Part shown: piece by piece, positions 38,531 through 46,603 of the stretch
Numbering within the stretch: the stretch's first letter is position 1
Layout of the letters: every line of letters begins with the position of its first letter
Program-made: the position numbers and the translations under genes
Assembly (NCBI RefSeq): GCF_000299895.1
Contig: NZ_AMRG01000007.1
Location: 62,001 to 126,000 of the forward strand
Source: Idiomarina xiamenensis 10-D-4
GTDB lineage: Bacteria; Pseudomonadota; Gammaproteobacteria; Enterobacterales; Alteromonadaceae
Direction of reading: 5' to 3'
DNA length: 64,000 nucleotides
The notes under the pieces: model-generated
What the model saw: the letters and a program-made list of their open reading frames with translations, nothing else
Databases searched by the model: none
Told to the model about the DNA's origin: nothing

Positions 38531-39523
38531 TTAAGGTTGCTTTAAGCTACCAATAAATGCGTGCACCATCGCCGACACAGCGCCTGATAAGCGTTGCGAC
38601 AAGGCTTTCTTGCTGATGTATTTGACTTGGTATAAGTGATAGTCATTAGCCTGTCGCATCAACACGTCGTCGCTGGTCATGATATCGTCCACTAAACCTT
38701 GTTCGATGGCTTGTTGACCGGTCCAGACTTCGCCGGTGGCGATACGGTCAATGTCCAATTCTGGGCGGTGTTGTTGAATATGCGCCTTAAACTGACCATG
38801 AATGGCTTCTAAATCTTGCTTAAACTTACGCCTCCCTTCGTCGGTGTTTTCACCAAACAGCGTCAACGTACGTTTGTATTCACCTGCGGTTAACTGTTCG
38901 TAATCGACATCATGTTTTTTTAAGAAACGATGAAAATTAGGGATTTGCGCCACCACGCCGACCGAACCGATTAAAGCAAACGGCGCCGCATAAATTTTAT
39001 GGGCAACACTGGCCATCATATAACCACCGCTAGCCGCGACTTTATCGACGGCTACCGCCACCTGCATACCATGGTCTTTTAAACGCTGTAGCTGAGCAGC
39101 TCCCAAGCCATAACCATTAACCGTACCCCCGCCGCTTTCTAAACGAATGAGCGCAATATCTTTATCGGTCGCAACCTGCAGAATCGCATTTACTTCGCGT
39201 CTGAGCTGGTCAACTTCTTTAGCATCGATACTGCCGTTAAAGTCCATCACAAACAGGCGTTGGTCGTGCTGCTGTTCACGCTTGCGTGCCTGTTTGACGG
39301 CTTTTGCCGCCGCTTTGCGCTGCTTCTTTTGTAGCATTTGCAAGCGCATTTGATCGGCCTGAGCCTTCATCTGTTCTGACAGGTCAATTAATTTCAACTC
39401 TCCCTTACTGCTACCCTTTTGCTTTTGTGCCGCACCCGCAACGGCGCTGATGACCAGCATCAATGCCACCACCAGAATAATCGCCTTGAGTAAAAAAGCG
39501 CCAATATCCGCGATAAATTCCAC
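38531..39523 (-). CDS. sohB: Inner-membrane serine protease SohB
   Basis: SohB is a signal-peptide-peptidase-type (S49) protease anchored in the inner membrane with the active site in the periplasm. The 330-residue protein has an N-terminal helix (about 8-30), a Lys/Gln-rich coiled segment (about 50-85), the nucleophile serine in VAASGGYMMA, the general-base lysine in AGEYKRTLT, and SVGVVAQIPNF. It has a single S49 domain, as in E. coli SohB. In E. coli sohB is divergent from yciK; here a lipase gene is inserted between them. Confidence 0.94.
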   Translation of the reverse strand: MEFIADIGAFLLKAIILVVALMLVISAVAGAAQKQKGSSKGELKLIDLSEQMKAQADQMRLQMLQKKQRKAAAKAVKQARKREQQHDQRLFVMDFNGSIDAKEVDQLRREVNAILQVATDKDIALIRLESGGGTVNGYGLGAAQLQRLKDHGMQVAVAVDKVAASGGYMMASVAHKIYAAPFALIGSVGVVAQIPNFHRFLKKHDVDYEQLTAGEYKRTLTLFGENTDEGRRKFKQDLEAIHGQFKAHIQQHRPELDIDRIATGEVWTGQQAIEQGLVDDIMTSDDVLMRQANDYHLYQVKYISKKALSQRLSGAVSAMVHAFIGSLKQP

Positions 39524-39559
39524 CTGTAAACTCCTTAATTAGCAAGGCTAGAATAAATA

Positions 39560-39583
39560 AAGGCCGACGCATGCGTCGGCCTT
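39560..39583 (-). terminator. Terminator of the VolA-like lipase gene
   Basis: Near-complete palindrome AAGGCCGACGC-AT-GCGTCGGCCTT. On the minus strand it is followed by TTTATTTATT. It lies 35 bases after the lipase stop and before sohB. Confidence 0.75.
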
Positions 39584-39617
39584 AAATTACCTTTACACCG
39601 CTTGAGAGCGAGTGTTT

Positions 39618-42035
39618 TTACTGCTTAACAACACTCTCATTAGTGATAGGCAGCACGGTTGCACCTGAGGCGAACCATGCACCGATTTCCGTCTGCATCT
39701 CTTGAGTAGCCGCTGCAGAGGCAGTTGGATCAACCAATGAGCTATGTGAGCCCTCAACAAAACGTACCGCACCCGAGACAGTAGCACCGTCAGCACCGGC
39801 TGTCGTGCTGCTCACGGCAGCCAATTGTAACAAGCGGATAAGAGGCTCTGTGCCGGCTAACGGCTTGTTCTCAACGCTGTTAGGGATAACCTGGTCAGCA
39901 CTGCCTTCGCTGCCATTACCCACCACTTCAATCAGGTGAATAGGTGTTTCGTTGGCACGAATAGTGGCTGCATAGTTAACTGGGTCAGCAGAGTCGACCA
40001 CGGTTTGCGCAGCAAATGCGAACTGCTCAAAGGTAGCATTGATTTGCGCCAGTTGGCTGTCACTCAAGGCACCGATGAACTGTGGATACACATTTTCTAG
40101 CAAGGTAGCAAAAGCGGGAGTACCCGGTGCGATACCTTGCGCCGCAGCAGCATTATCCGCGGTAGCTTTAAATTCTGCGCTGGCAGCGTACAGCAACTGG
40201 CTCTTAATGGTCGTAGAGAACGATGGCGACGCTAACAAGAAGTTAGCGATGCTGCCACCCGGCATACCGAGTGTACTTGCACGTACCGCAAATAAACCGT
40301 TCGCTTGCGCCGGGAATGCGTCTGGCAACGCACTGTTGGTTAACGCAGTAAAGCCGGTACCGGCGATAGCGCCCAACGAGTGTCCAACAAAATAGACACG
40401 CGACACATCTAAGGTCTCACCGTCGTTAGCAACAAAGCCATTCAAGCTCACTCGTAAACCTAATAAATCGGCAATTGACTGACGCAAGTTATCGCGCGTT
40501 ACCAACAAATTGCTGAGGTTCATGTAGTTGGTCACGCTGACGGTCGACGCATTGATGTCGTCAGTGCCATCCTGATCGACGTCAAAGCCGCGTTCACCAT
40601 GCAATGGGTGGTCAATCGCAACCGCCGCAAAACCATTCAACGCTAACATACCCGCAATAGGTAGCAGGCTATCTTTATTAGCCGTAATACCGTGTTGGAA
40701 AATCACCACTGGCCAGCCGTTAGCCGGCGCCGCCGCAAACGGCTCTAAGCCCTGTGCTTGACGCACCGCATTGACGGTTGCCAGATCCGGAATGGTCACC
40801 CGAGCCGGCACCACTTTATCACTTTGCTTAGCGGGGATTGGGTTAACTTTGGTCAAGTTGCGCTCGCTATCGATACCAATATCGATACAGTTGTTGGCCG
40901 GGTTATAAGTATCAGGGTTGCTTGGGTCAACCCCCACGCTGCCCGGATCCAGTTCACCCGCTTGAATAGCACCTAAAACCGTTACGGGGCTATCGCAAGC
41001 CGCACGCCAGCGGCGATTCAAAGGTGCAGTTGGGTTTTCCGCCGATGGTGAGCCTAAGTAATAATTTAAGGTCACTTGACCACCGTACAGCTTAGCGGTT
41101 GATGCCACCGCATAGGCAGGGTTGCTCGGATCGTTAGGCAAACGACCCGCGTTAACTAGCGCATCAGCTACCGTAATACCGGTGTTCATCGCTTGTAACG
41201 CTGGCGTACCGGTACCTGAATACTGCTGTGCGTAACGCGCTTTGATCACGCCTAACACGTCACCCACCGACTGCGTGGTGAAGTTGCTAGACATAATCAC
41301 GGTATCGGTATCAACACCAAAAGCCGCCATCGCGCCTTCATAGCTGTTAATCAACGCTTGCAGGTTCTGCGCGCTGGCGTCACCCGATACCGGCGATTCA
41401 TCAACAGGGCGTTTCATCAAGTTATAAGTTTGCGATGGCACCACATCGCGCCCTAACGAATCTTGAATTTGATTGGTTAGCGCTACCACATAGCCGGTTT
41501 TCGGTTGCAATGGACGTAGCGGGACGACTGCCAAACCGTTTGCTCCGGTCGCCGATACCACAAAGTCTTCACCGTAAGTTAATTCACCAGTAATGGCGCA
41601 AACTGCCGCGGGCGATGCCGCTGCACATTCACTGCTGACACTGCTACCACCTTGCACGGCACTAAATACACGTACGGCGCCGGCTTGGGTTACGCTATTG
41701 GCGTCGACAGTGACTTGGTTGCCACTTTTATCGGTCGGTAAAGAAAACGAGAAAGTTAAGGTTGAGTGGGTACCCCAGCCATCTAAGCCATTGATCGCGA
41801 CTTGCGGATCGGCGCTATCGTCGGGGTCATCCACGGGAATATTTAAGGTTAAATCGGTGGTACCACTGAGCAAAATGTTGCTAGGCACAGGAATGACGCT
41901 GTTAGTCGGATCAAACACCGCGCGGGTTGCCGCAATTGTGACTTCCTCGTCAGTTAACGGTGCTTCGTCACCACTGCCGCAACCGACGAGGCCTAATGCA
42001 GAGCCAATTGCCAATGGGAGTAGAAGTTTCTTCAT
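39618..42035 (-). CDS. VolA/Pla-1 type lipase lipoprotein
   Basis: An 805-residue exported lipase. It begins MKKLLLPLAIGSALGLVGCG with a lipobox (LVGC) followed by GSGDE, so it is lipid-anchored and may be surface exposed like VolA, the Vibrio cholerae lysophospholipase. The N-terminal half (about 25-340) is the bacterial virulence-factor lipase N-terminal domain with FDPTNSVIPVPSNILL; the C-terminal half is an alpha/beta hydrolase with FQHGITANKDS (oxyanion) and GHSLGAIAG (nucleophile serine). A calcium-like DVDQDGTDDIN segment lies between. The start at 42035 is chosen over a codon six earlier for the signal peptide. Placed between sohB and yciK. Confidence 0.85.
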   Translation of the reverse strand: MKKLLLPLAIGSALGLVGCGSGDEAPLTDEEVTIAATRAVFDPTNSVIPVPSNILLSGTTDLTLNIPVDDPDDSADPQVAINGLDGWGTHSTLTFSFSLPTDKSGNQVTVDANSVTQAGAVRVFSAVQGGSSVSSECAAASPAAVCAITGELTYGEDFVVSATGANGLAVVPLRPLQPKTGYVVALTNQIQDSLGRDVVPSQTYNLMKRPVDESPVSGDASAQNLQALINSYEGAMAAFGVDTDTVIMSSNFTTQSVGDVLGVIKARYAQQYSGTGTPALQAMNTGITVADALVNAGRLPNDPSNPAYAVASTAKLYGGQVTLNYYLGSPSAENPTAPLNRRWRAACDSPVTVLGAIQAGELDPGSVGVDPSNPDTYNPANNCIDIGIDSERNLTKVNPIPAKQSDKVVPARVTIPDLATVNAVRQAQGLEPFAAAPANGWPVVIFQHGITANKDSLLPIAGMLALNGFAAVAIDHPLHGERGFDVDQDGTDDINASTVSVTNYMNLSNLLVTRDNLRQSIADLLGLRVSLNGFVANDGETLDVSRVYFVGHSLGAIAGTGFTALTNSALPDAFPAQANGLFAVRASTLGMPGGSIANFLLASPSFSTTIKSQLLYAASAEFKATADNAAAAQGIAPGTPAFATLLENVYPQFIGALSDSQLAQINATFEQFAFAAQTVVDSADPVNYAATIRANETPIHLIEVVGNGSEGSADQVIPNSVENKPLAGTEPLIRLLQLAAVSSTTAGADGATVSGAVRFVEGSHSSLVDPTASAAATQEMQTEIGAWFASGATVLPITNESVVKQ

Positions 42036-42398
42036 GAGATATCCCCAATCCATGTTTATGATTGTTATTGTTACGCGGCATCATACCGCGATTGTTGTTC
42101 TGCTGTCTGCTGTGCCACAAATTTCACAGCGATTAAACAACACAATTTGCGAATTTTTATACACCCACGCGCGATAACTTTAAAGGTTTTTTGTTTGAAA
42201 TCATCGCTAACGGCTGCGATATCGCGTAAATGTCAGTACACTATAACCAATTCGTGTACGCTACACTATGGTCATACCACTTCATCTCGTCAAATTTAGT
42301 TGCTGAAACGACGTTAGTCGAGTCCGAAGTCGATTTTTTCTCGTTGTATGGTGCTACACACACATCACGATTACATTTTGTATTAAAAAGAGAGTTGT
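42036..42398. other. Divergent intergenic region, lipase / yciK
   Basis: 363 bases between two divergent genes. It contains a small CGCGG...CCGCG hairpin near 42073-42090 and AT-rich stretches that may hold both promoters, but no clear -35/-10 pair or operator. An open frame at 42230-42439 has no ribosome site or recognisable product and is not called. Confidence 0.5.
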
Positions 42399-43122
42399 AT
42401 GTTTGCTTATCAGGCTCCTGCAGATTTATTGAAAGATAAAGTGATTTTGGTCACCGGTGCCGGTGACGGTATTGGTCGCTGTGCAGCGCTCACCTATGCA
42501 CAACACGGTGCCAGCGTGATTTTATTGGGTCGCACCGTCAGTAAACTCGAAAGCGTTTATGATGAAATTGAAGCTCGTGGCGGCGCCACGCCCGCCATCG
42601 GGTGCAACTCGGCAACATTATCGCGATATGGCACAGACCATTATTGATCAGTTTGGTCGCCTCGACGGCTTATTACACAACGCAGGCTTGCTAGGGGTTA
42701 TGTCGCCGTTTGCGCACATTGATGAAAAGAGTTGGAATGATGTCATGCAAGTCAACGTCAGTGCACAATTATGGATGACGCAAGGGTTATTACCGGCATT
42801 GCTCAAGGCCGAACAGCCCAGTATCGTCTTTACCTCGTCGGGTGTTGGTCGCAAAGGGCGCGCTTTTTGGGGCTCTTACGCTATCAGTAAGTTTGCCACC
42901 GAGGGCATGGCACAAGTCCTCGCTGACGAGTACGAAGGTAGCCCGCTACGTGTCAACGTGATCAATCCAGGTGGCACGCGCACCGCGATGCGCGCCAAGG
43001 CTTATCCGGCGGAGAACGCTAATAAGCTGCCAACCCCAGAAGACATTATGCCGCTATACCTATACTTAATGGGCGACGATAGTATTGGCACTCACGGTCA
43101 ATCATTAGACGCGCAGGGCTGA
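42399..43122 (+). pseudogene. yciK: yciK short-chain dehydrogenase, frameshifted
   Basis: YciK is an uncharacterised SDR oxidoreductase. Here it is in two frames. The first (42399-about 42602) begins MFAYQAPADLLKDKVILVTG with the cofactor motif TGAGDGIG and runs to GGATPAI; the second (from about 42606) resumes with ATRQHYRDMAQTIIDQFGRL and contains LHNAGLLG, the YAISK catalytic motif and INPGGTRTAMRA. Compared with E. coli YciK about seven residues (the strand giving LDLL) are missing at the junction, so a deletion of about 17 bases, not a single-base slip, explains the break. AAGAGAG precedes the start. Either a true pseudogene or an assembly error. Confidence 0.85.
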
Positions 43123-43136
43123 GCCTGCGCGAGCCA

Positions 43137-44102
43137 TCAGCGCGCTTCGCTTAACTGCAGTTGTAGCCGTAGCTGAGGTGTTGCCACACCCAATTGCGTT
43201 GCCGCGCGGTCAGCGCTAACGGTGATACTATCGTCGGCGCTTGACCACAACGTTAAGCGTAGTTGCGGTTGCTCATGAGCGTTGCTCGCTTGACGCAACA
43301 GACTCACTCGATATGGCAACGATGCGGCCGCCTCGGTGTCGCTAAACGTCAGTAATTGCCCTTGGTCGGTGATGGTCAACGGTTCCGCTAAGGGCGCCCA
43401 ACGCGACTCGCCATCACGCCCGACAATACGATACTGCACACGCATGCTAAAACGTTGAATACGCTCCAGCAGTAACGGTTCACTATCAGCACTGCCTAAC
43501 ACATAATTACCGTCGTCACGCTGCGCCAACTCTTGGTTAGATAACGACCAGCGACTGAGCCGCAGTTGACTGGATAAATGAATAGCGTCACCGCTGTTAC
43601 TATCGACAAATTGGCAACGTTGGCCATCACGTTCGCCAGTATAGGCTTGCGCCTGAGCCTGCCAATGCCAGACCACATCGCAGCCCGCTAGCGGTTGCGC
43701 TTGCTGGATTTGCCACTCGTCGGTGCTGGGCAGGGTATAGACGCGCTGCACAATAGCACCGCGACTATTCTGCGAAAACTGATAAAGTTGGCGTCGATAT
43801 AACGCCTCATCAGCGTTACTCAAATACATCTCGGCCAGCAGCAATTGTCCTTGCATTTGGCGATGATTAAGAGAGTCATCGAGCATTTGATAGTGATGTC
43901 TGACCAACGCCTGCTGCGCACCAGCGGGTTGCGCCGCACGCTGCTGATAATTGCTAAAGTCACCACTGTGCCAGCGTAAAAACTGTGTCAGTGCATCATT
44001 TTTTGCGGCAACCGCTGCAGGTGCTACCAGCAACCCCAACAGCGCAGTACTTAACGATACTGACGATAGCAAACCACGGAGCCATTTAATGTTATTGTTC
44101 AT
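43137..44102 (-). CDS. CpcT/CpeT-like secreted protein
   Basis: A 321-residue protein with a signal peptide (about 1-34, ending AAVAAKND). The mature N-terminal 170 residues fit the CpcT/CpeT (phycobiliprotein lyase) fold: FLRWHSGDFSNYQQ, a YRRQLYQFSQ strand, VQRVYTL, and GCDVVWHWQ...YTGERDGQRC, the conserved paired-cysteine region. The C-terminal half is not recognised. In cyanobacteria this family attaches bilins; in heterotrophs the role is unknown and the signal peptide implies the periplasm. It follows gcdH by 32 bases on the same strand; the ATG at 44102 has AAGGAG ten bases upstream. Confidence 0.68.
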   Translation of the reverse strand: MNNNIKWLRGLLSSVSLSTALLGLLVAPAAVAAKNDALTQFLRWHSGDFSNYQQRAAQPAGAQQALVRHHYQMLDDSLNHRQMQGQLLLAEMYLSNADEALYRRQLYQFSQNSRGAIVQRVYTLPSTDEWQIQQAQPLAGCDVVWHWQAQAQAYTGERDGQRCQFVDSNSGDAIHLSSQLRLSRWSLSNQELAQRDDGNYVLGSADSEPLLLERIQRFSMRVQYRIVGRDGESRWAPLAEPLTITDQGQLLTFSDTEAAASLPYRVSLLRQASNAHEQPQLRLTLWSSADDSITVSADRAATQLGVATPQLRLQLQLSEAR

Positions 44103-44134
44103 CGCTGTGCTTCTCCTTGCTTTGAGCGTCATGA

Positions 44135-45322
44135 TTAACGACTAAACGCCTGTAATCCAGTTTGTGCACGTCCCATGATGAGAGCGTGAATATCGTGCGT
44201 TCCCTCGTAGGTATTAACGGTTTCTAAGTTAATTAAATGGCGCATGATTGGGTACTCAGCGGAAATCCCATTGCCGCCCAGCATGTCTCTAGCCTCACGG
44301 GCAATGCTAAGCGCTTTGCCGCAATTATTCCGTTTCATCATCGAAATCAGCACCGGATCGGCAGCATTATCATCTAACAATCGTCCGACGCGTAAACTGC
44401 CTTGCAAGCCTAAGGCAATCTCGGTTTGCATATCGACCAATTTTTTCTGAACCAATTGCATTTGTGCTAAGGGTTTGCCGAACTGTTGCCGCTCTAGTGC
44501 GTAACTGCGAGCCGTGTGCCAACAGTTTTCGGCAGCTCCCATGGCTCCCCAAGAAATGCCATAACGCGCTAAATTTAAACAGCTAAAGGGTCCCGATAAA
44601 CCAAAGCCATCGTTAAAAGCATTCTCTGCTGGGACAAATACGTTATCCATAACGATTTCACCGGTGATAGACGCGCATAAACTCAGCTTATTCTTCACTT
44701 CAGGCGTACTTAAACCGGCCATCCCCCGCTCAAGCACAAAACCACGTATCTGATTATCGTGGGCGCGGCTCTTAGCCCACACCACAAATACGTCAGCAAT
44801 CGGCGAGTTGGTGATCCACATTTTATTGCCGCGCAAACGATAGCCACCGTCAACCGCTTCCGCAACGGTCGTCATACTACCCGGGTCAGAGCCTGCATCA
44901 GGCTCCGTTAAGCCGAAACAACCAATAAGCTCACCGCGGCCTAACGCAGGTAGAAAGCGTTCACGTAGCGCTTCGCTCGCATAACGATAAATGGGGTACA
45001 TGACTAACGACGACTGCACACTCATGGCTGAACGGTAACCGCTATCAATACGTTCCACTTCACGGGCAATCAGGCCGTAACTGACATAATTGACACCCGG
45101 ACAATCGTAACCTTGAATGGTGGCACCGAGTAGGCCGGCCTCGCCCAACTCACGCATGATATTGGGATCAAAGCGATGATCGATGAAGGCCTGCTGAATA
45201 CGAGGCTGTAACTGACGTTGACAAAACTGCTGAGCGCTCTGTGCGATCATCCGTTCTTCGTCAGTTAATTGCTGATCTAATAATAAAATGTCCTGCCAGT
45301 GCGATAAGGTTGCCTGCCCCAT
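44135..45322 (-). CDS. gcdH: Glutaryl-CoA dehydrogenase
   Basis: FAD enzyme that oxidises and decarboxylates glutaryl-CoA to crotonyl-CoA in lysine and tryptophan breakdown. The 395-residue acyl-CoA dehydrogenase fold shows [16 protein letters not shown] and [16 protein letters not shown] around the flavin, the GCDH-typical segment [19 protein letters not shown], and the catalytic glutamate in [17 protein letters not shown] is seven bases before the ATG. The neighbours are not other lysine-degradation genes. Confidence 0.9.
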   Translation of the reverse strand: MGQATLSHWQDILLLDQQLTDEERMIAQSAQQFCQRQLQPRIQQAFIDHRFDPNIMRELGEAGLLGATIQGYDCPGVNYVSYGLIAREVERIDSGYRSAMSVQSSLVMYPIYRYASEALRERFLPALGRGELIGCFGLTEPDAGSDPGSMTTVAEAVDGGYRLRGNKMWITNSPIADVFVVWAKSRAHDNQIRGFVLERGMAGLSTPEVKNKLSLCASITGEIVMDNVFVPAENAFNDGFGLSGPFSCLNLARYGISWGAMGAAENCWHTARSYALERQQFGKPLAQMQLVQKKLVDMQTEIALGLQGSLRVGRLLDDNAADPVLISMMKRNNCGKALSIAREARDMLGGNGISAEYPIMRHLINLETVNTYEGTHDIHALIMGRAQTGLQAFSR

Positions 45323-45484
45323 ACAATCATCCTTTTTGCGATACGTTCAGCCAAGTTTGAGATTTGCCAGTGTAGCATGACCCAAGGTCAGACTGGACGT
45401 CGATTTGTTGCGCCAGATTATCTTGTTAGCGGTTTTCATGTAGACTGAAACGGTCTTGCTACTGCAACGGGAAATTGATTGCCA

Positions 45485-46603
45485 ATGCTTACTGCTATCG
45501 CATTTAACTACTTAAAGTCACCGTACAGCTTGCCCCTACGCTGGTGCACTGCAATGTGGATGTTGGGCTTACCCTTCGGTTTGGCCAGTCAGGCATTAGC
45601 TAGCGAAGTCAGCAGCGCCTCAGTAGCGCTGACGGTGTTACCGAGCGACCAGCAACAAACCCATTGGATGGCCGTCAACGCCATTAATCAGCAAACGGTT
45701 TGGATCAGTGGTAGCCAAGGTCGGGTGGCGCGGACCACCGATGCCGGTAAAACTTGGCAGTATTTTCAACCGGGCCCTAGCGACTTGCAGTTTCGCGATA
45801 TTGCCGCCCTCGATGACCGGGTTGCCTATGCCCTCAGCGTCGGCGAAAACGGTCGCTCTCGTATTTATTCGACCCACAACGGCGGACGTAGTTGGCAGCA
45901 ACGCTATCGTGCTGACGCCGACCGCTTTTTAAATTGCTTTGCCTTTTCAGATAGTGGCGAAGCCTGGGTTTATGGCGATACGGTGAATGAACAATGGACC
46001 ATTGTACGGTCAGCCGATGGCCGCAATTGGCTGACCGCCGCCAGTGCCATCTCCGAGCCAGCGCAAGCCAACGAAGGTGGGTTTGCTAGCGGTGGAGGCT
46101 GCGTTCGTTACGCCAATGAAACTTGGGCAATGGTGACTGGTAACGCCGATAAAGCGCGGTTATTGTTAAAGGGACGCTTTGGTATTCGCTTTCAGGTGGT
46201 CGATACGCCGATGAGCGCGGGCCCCATGGCGGGCATCACCAGTGTTTGGCCAACCAGCCCCGATAGCGGCTACATCGTTGGTGGTAACCTGCAACAGGAC
46301 GAAGCGACGGGACCACGCTTATATCATTATCAAGAGAAGCAATTTAGCGCACTTGCTGAACCGCCTTTAGCGGGCGGTGCGCTTTATCATGTCAGTCTGG
46401 CTGATAACTACTTACTCGTGAACAACCCTGCCGGGGCGGCGTTACTCGCGCTTACCGATGACCATGACCCAGCGCATAAGGCCAGTAGCCCGCAGTGGCA
46501 ATCGGTTAGCACCGCCAACGTCTGGTCGAGTAGCTGTATCAGCCGACGCTGTTGGCTAGTTGGCAAAGACGGCTATGTAGCTTATTTCTCGCTCCCCAAT
46601 TAA
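45485..46603 (+). CDS. Ycf48/BNR-repeat exported beta-propeller
   Basis: A 372-residue exported protein with an N-terminal hydrophobic segment (about 20-42) and repeats of the Ycf48/BNR type: WISGSQGRVARTTDAGKTWQ, then RIYSTHNGGRSWQQRY, IVRSADGRNWLTA and a final CWLVGKDGYVAYFS. Such seven-bladed propellers act in photosystem II assembly in cyanobacteria; in heterotrophs they are of unknown role. Start uncertain: TTG 45479, ATG 45485, or a later ATG. Its stop overlaps the stop of the desulfurase fusion gene by three bases. Confidence 0.72.
   Translation: MLTAIAFNYLKSPYSLPLRWCTAMWMLGLPFGLASQALASEVSSASVALTVLPSDQQQTHWMAVNAINQQTVWISGSQGRVARTTDAGKTWQYFQPGPSDLQFRDIAALDDRVAYALSVGENGRSRIYSTHNGGRSWQQRYRADADRFLNCFAFSDSGEAWVYGDTVNEQWTIVRSADGRNWLTAASAISEPAQANEGGFASGGGCVRYANETWAMVTGNADKARLLLKGRFGIRFQVVDTPMSAGPMAGITSVWPTSPDSGYIVGGNLQQDEATGPRLYHYQEKQFSALAEPPLAGGALYHVSLADNYLLVNNPAGAALLALTDDHDPAHKASSPQWQSVSTANVWSSSCISRRCWLVGKDGYVAYFSLPN

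Noticed and set aside
42230-42439. 69-codon open frame upstream of yciK
   Set aside because: No ribosome site, no recognisable product, and it overlaps the true start of yciK in another frame.
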